Assembly: GCF_003994485.1 (NCBI RefSeq)
Contig: NZ_RZNJ01000001.1
Coordinates: 251,765-315,764 of the forward strand
Length of the DNA: 64,000 bases
From: Arsenicitalea aurantiaca
GTDB lineage: Bacteria; Pseudomonadota; Alphaproteobacteria; Rhizobiales; Devosiaceae
Direction: 5' to 3'
Below are positions 63,827 through 64,000 of the stretch, in pieces (the stretch's first letter is position 1; each line of letters starts with the position of its first letter). The notes beneath the pieces were generated by a model. The model was not told the origin of the DNA. It saw nothing but the letters and a program-made list of their open reading frames with translations, and ran no database searches. The translations under genes and the position numbers were made by a program.

Positions 63827-63853
63827 GGTCCGGGGAGGCTGCCGTACCGGACC
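63827..63853 (+). other. GC-rich hairpin after the catabolic operon
   Basis: GGTCCGG (63827-63833) pairs with CCGGACC (63847-63853) around a 13-base loop, and further GC-rich pairs follow. There is no T-run. It may slow or partly stop transcription between the amidohydrolase and the exported-protein gene. The 142 bases from the amidohydrolase stop to the next start hold no gene. Confidence 0.45.
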
Positions 63854-63952
63854 CCGGCGCCCCGGCAGGTCCGGGCACGCCACCGCTCCCCGGGGCGGCA
63901 AGAACGACACAGACGAATTCTGTCATCGACACACTTCAAGGAGGAACCAACA

Positions 63953-64000
63953 ATGAAGCTGTCTTCACTCACTCTCGCTGCCATAGCGGTAGCCGCGGTC
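63953..64000 (+). CDS. Exported protein, N-terminal 16 residues only (probably a substrate-binding protein)
   Basis: The last 16 codons read MKLSSLTLAAIAVAAV, a signal peptide core. AAGGAGGA (63938-63945) is placed 7 bases upstream of the ATG, a strong ribosome site. Signal-peptide proteins placed downstream of catabolic operons in this order are most often solute-binding proteins of ABC or TRAP transporters, but the mature protein is outside the window. The gene continues to the right. Confidence 0.6.
   Translation, partial: MKLSSLTLAAIAVAAV

Overview
This looks like the chromosome of a GC-rich alphaproteobacterium, most likely of the order Hyphomicrobiales (Rhizobiales). The evidence is small alphaproteobacterial families (TrcR/DUF1013, DUF1465, DUF1192, DUF992, DUF4164, an aa3 oxidase subunit IV of 56 aa), the three-gene pntAA-pntAB-pntB transhydrogenase, and the order zapA / 6S RNA / fau / ymdB-like / yebC / ruvCAB / ybgC / tolQRAB / pal / cpoB / tilS / ftsH / glmM. 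The family Devosiaceae is possible but cannot be fixed without a search. No integrase, transposase, phage gene, CRISPR array, rRNA or tRNA was found.

Positions 1-9.6 kb: a truncated response regulator, an M3 oligopeptidase, a cytochrome oxidase accessory subunit, and the transhydrogenase operon. That operon carries two extra small genes (a membrane protein and a colicin-immunity-like protein) and a lysine/alanine-rich repeat tail on PntAA. A membrane protein, a DsbA-family protein, a hydrolase, a YCII-like protein and a DUF992 protein follow.

Positions 9.6-31 kb: rpsU, purEK, two divergent DUF465 genes, a TauE-type exporter, methionine aminopeptidase, trcR, a quinone oxidoreductase, a small RNA with anti-Shine-Dalgarno loops, rpmE, an ABC exporter, a MotA/OmpA-like proton-channel pair, an inositol-phosphatase-family gene, efp, a Sel1-repeat protein, a degenerate ThiE-like protein, and a minus-strand sugar-phosphate block (tkt, gap, pgk, class I aldolase).

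Positions 31-49.6 kb: the cell envelope, division and recombination core. ZapA is followed by an inserted parDE pair, then 6S RNA and fau. The Tol-Pal system, TilS, FtsH, GlmM and an outer-membrane barrel protein follow.

Positions 49.7-64 kb: an accessory catabolic region. XdhC and a MobA-like transferase can mature a molybdenum hydroxylase. A MocR-type regulator is divergent from an operon of at least twelve genes: NIPSNAP, three molybdenum-hydroxylase subunits, two amidohydrolase-2 proteins, CoxG, an alpha/beta hydrolase, UbiX and UbiD, a Rieske protein with a long insertion and an unknown 122-aa protein. An exported protein (probably a transport binding protein) starts at the right edge. 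The gene set suggests import and stepwise breakdown of an aromatic or heteroaromatic carboxylic acid. The substrate cannot be read from the sequence, and this is the best candidate for an undescribed system here.
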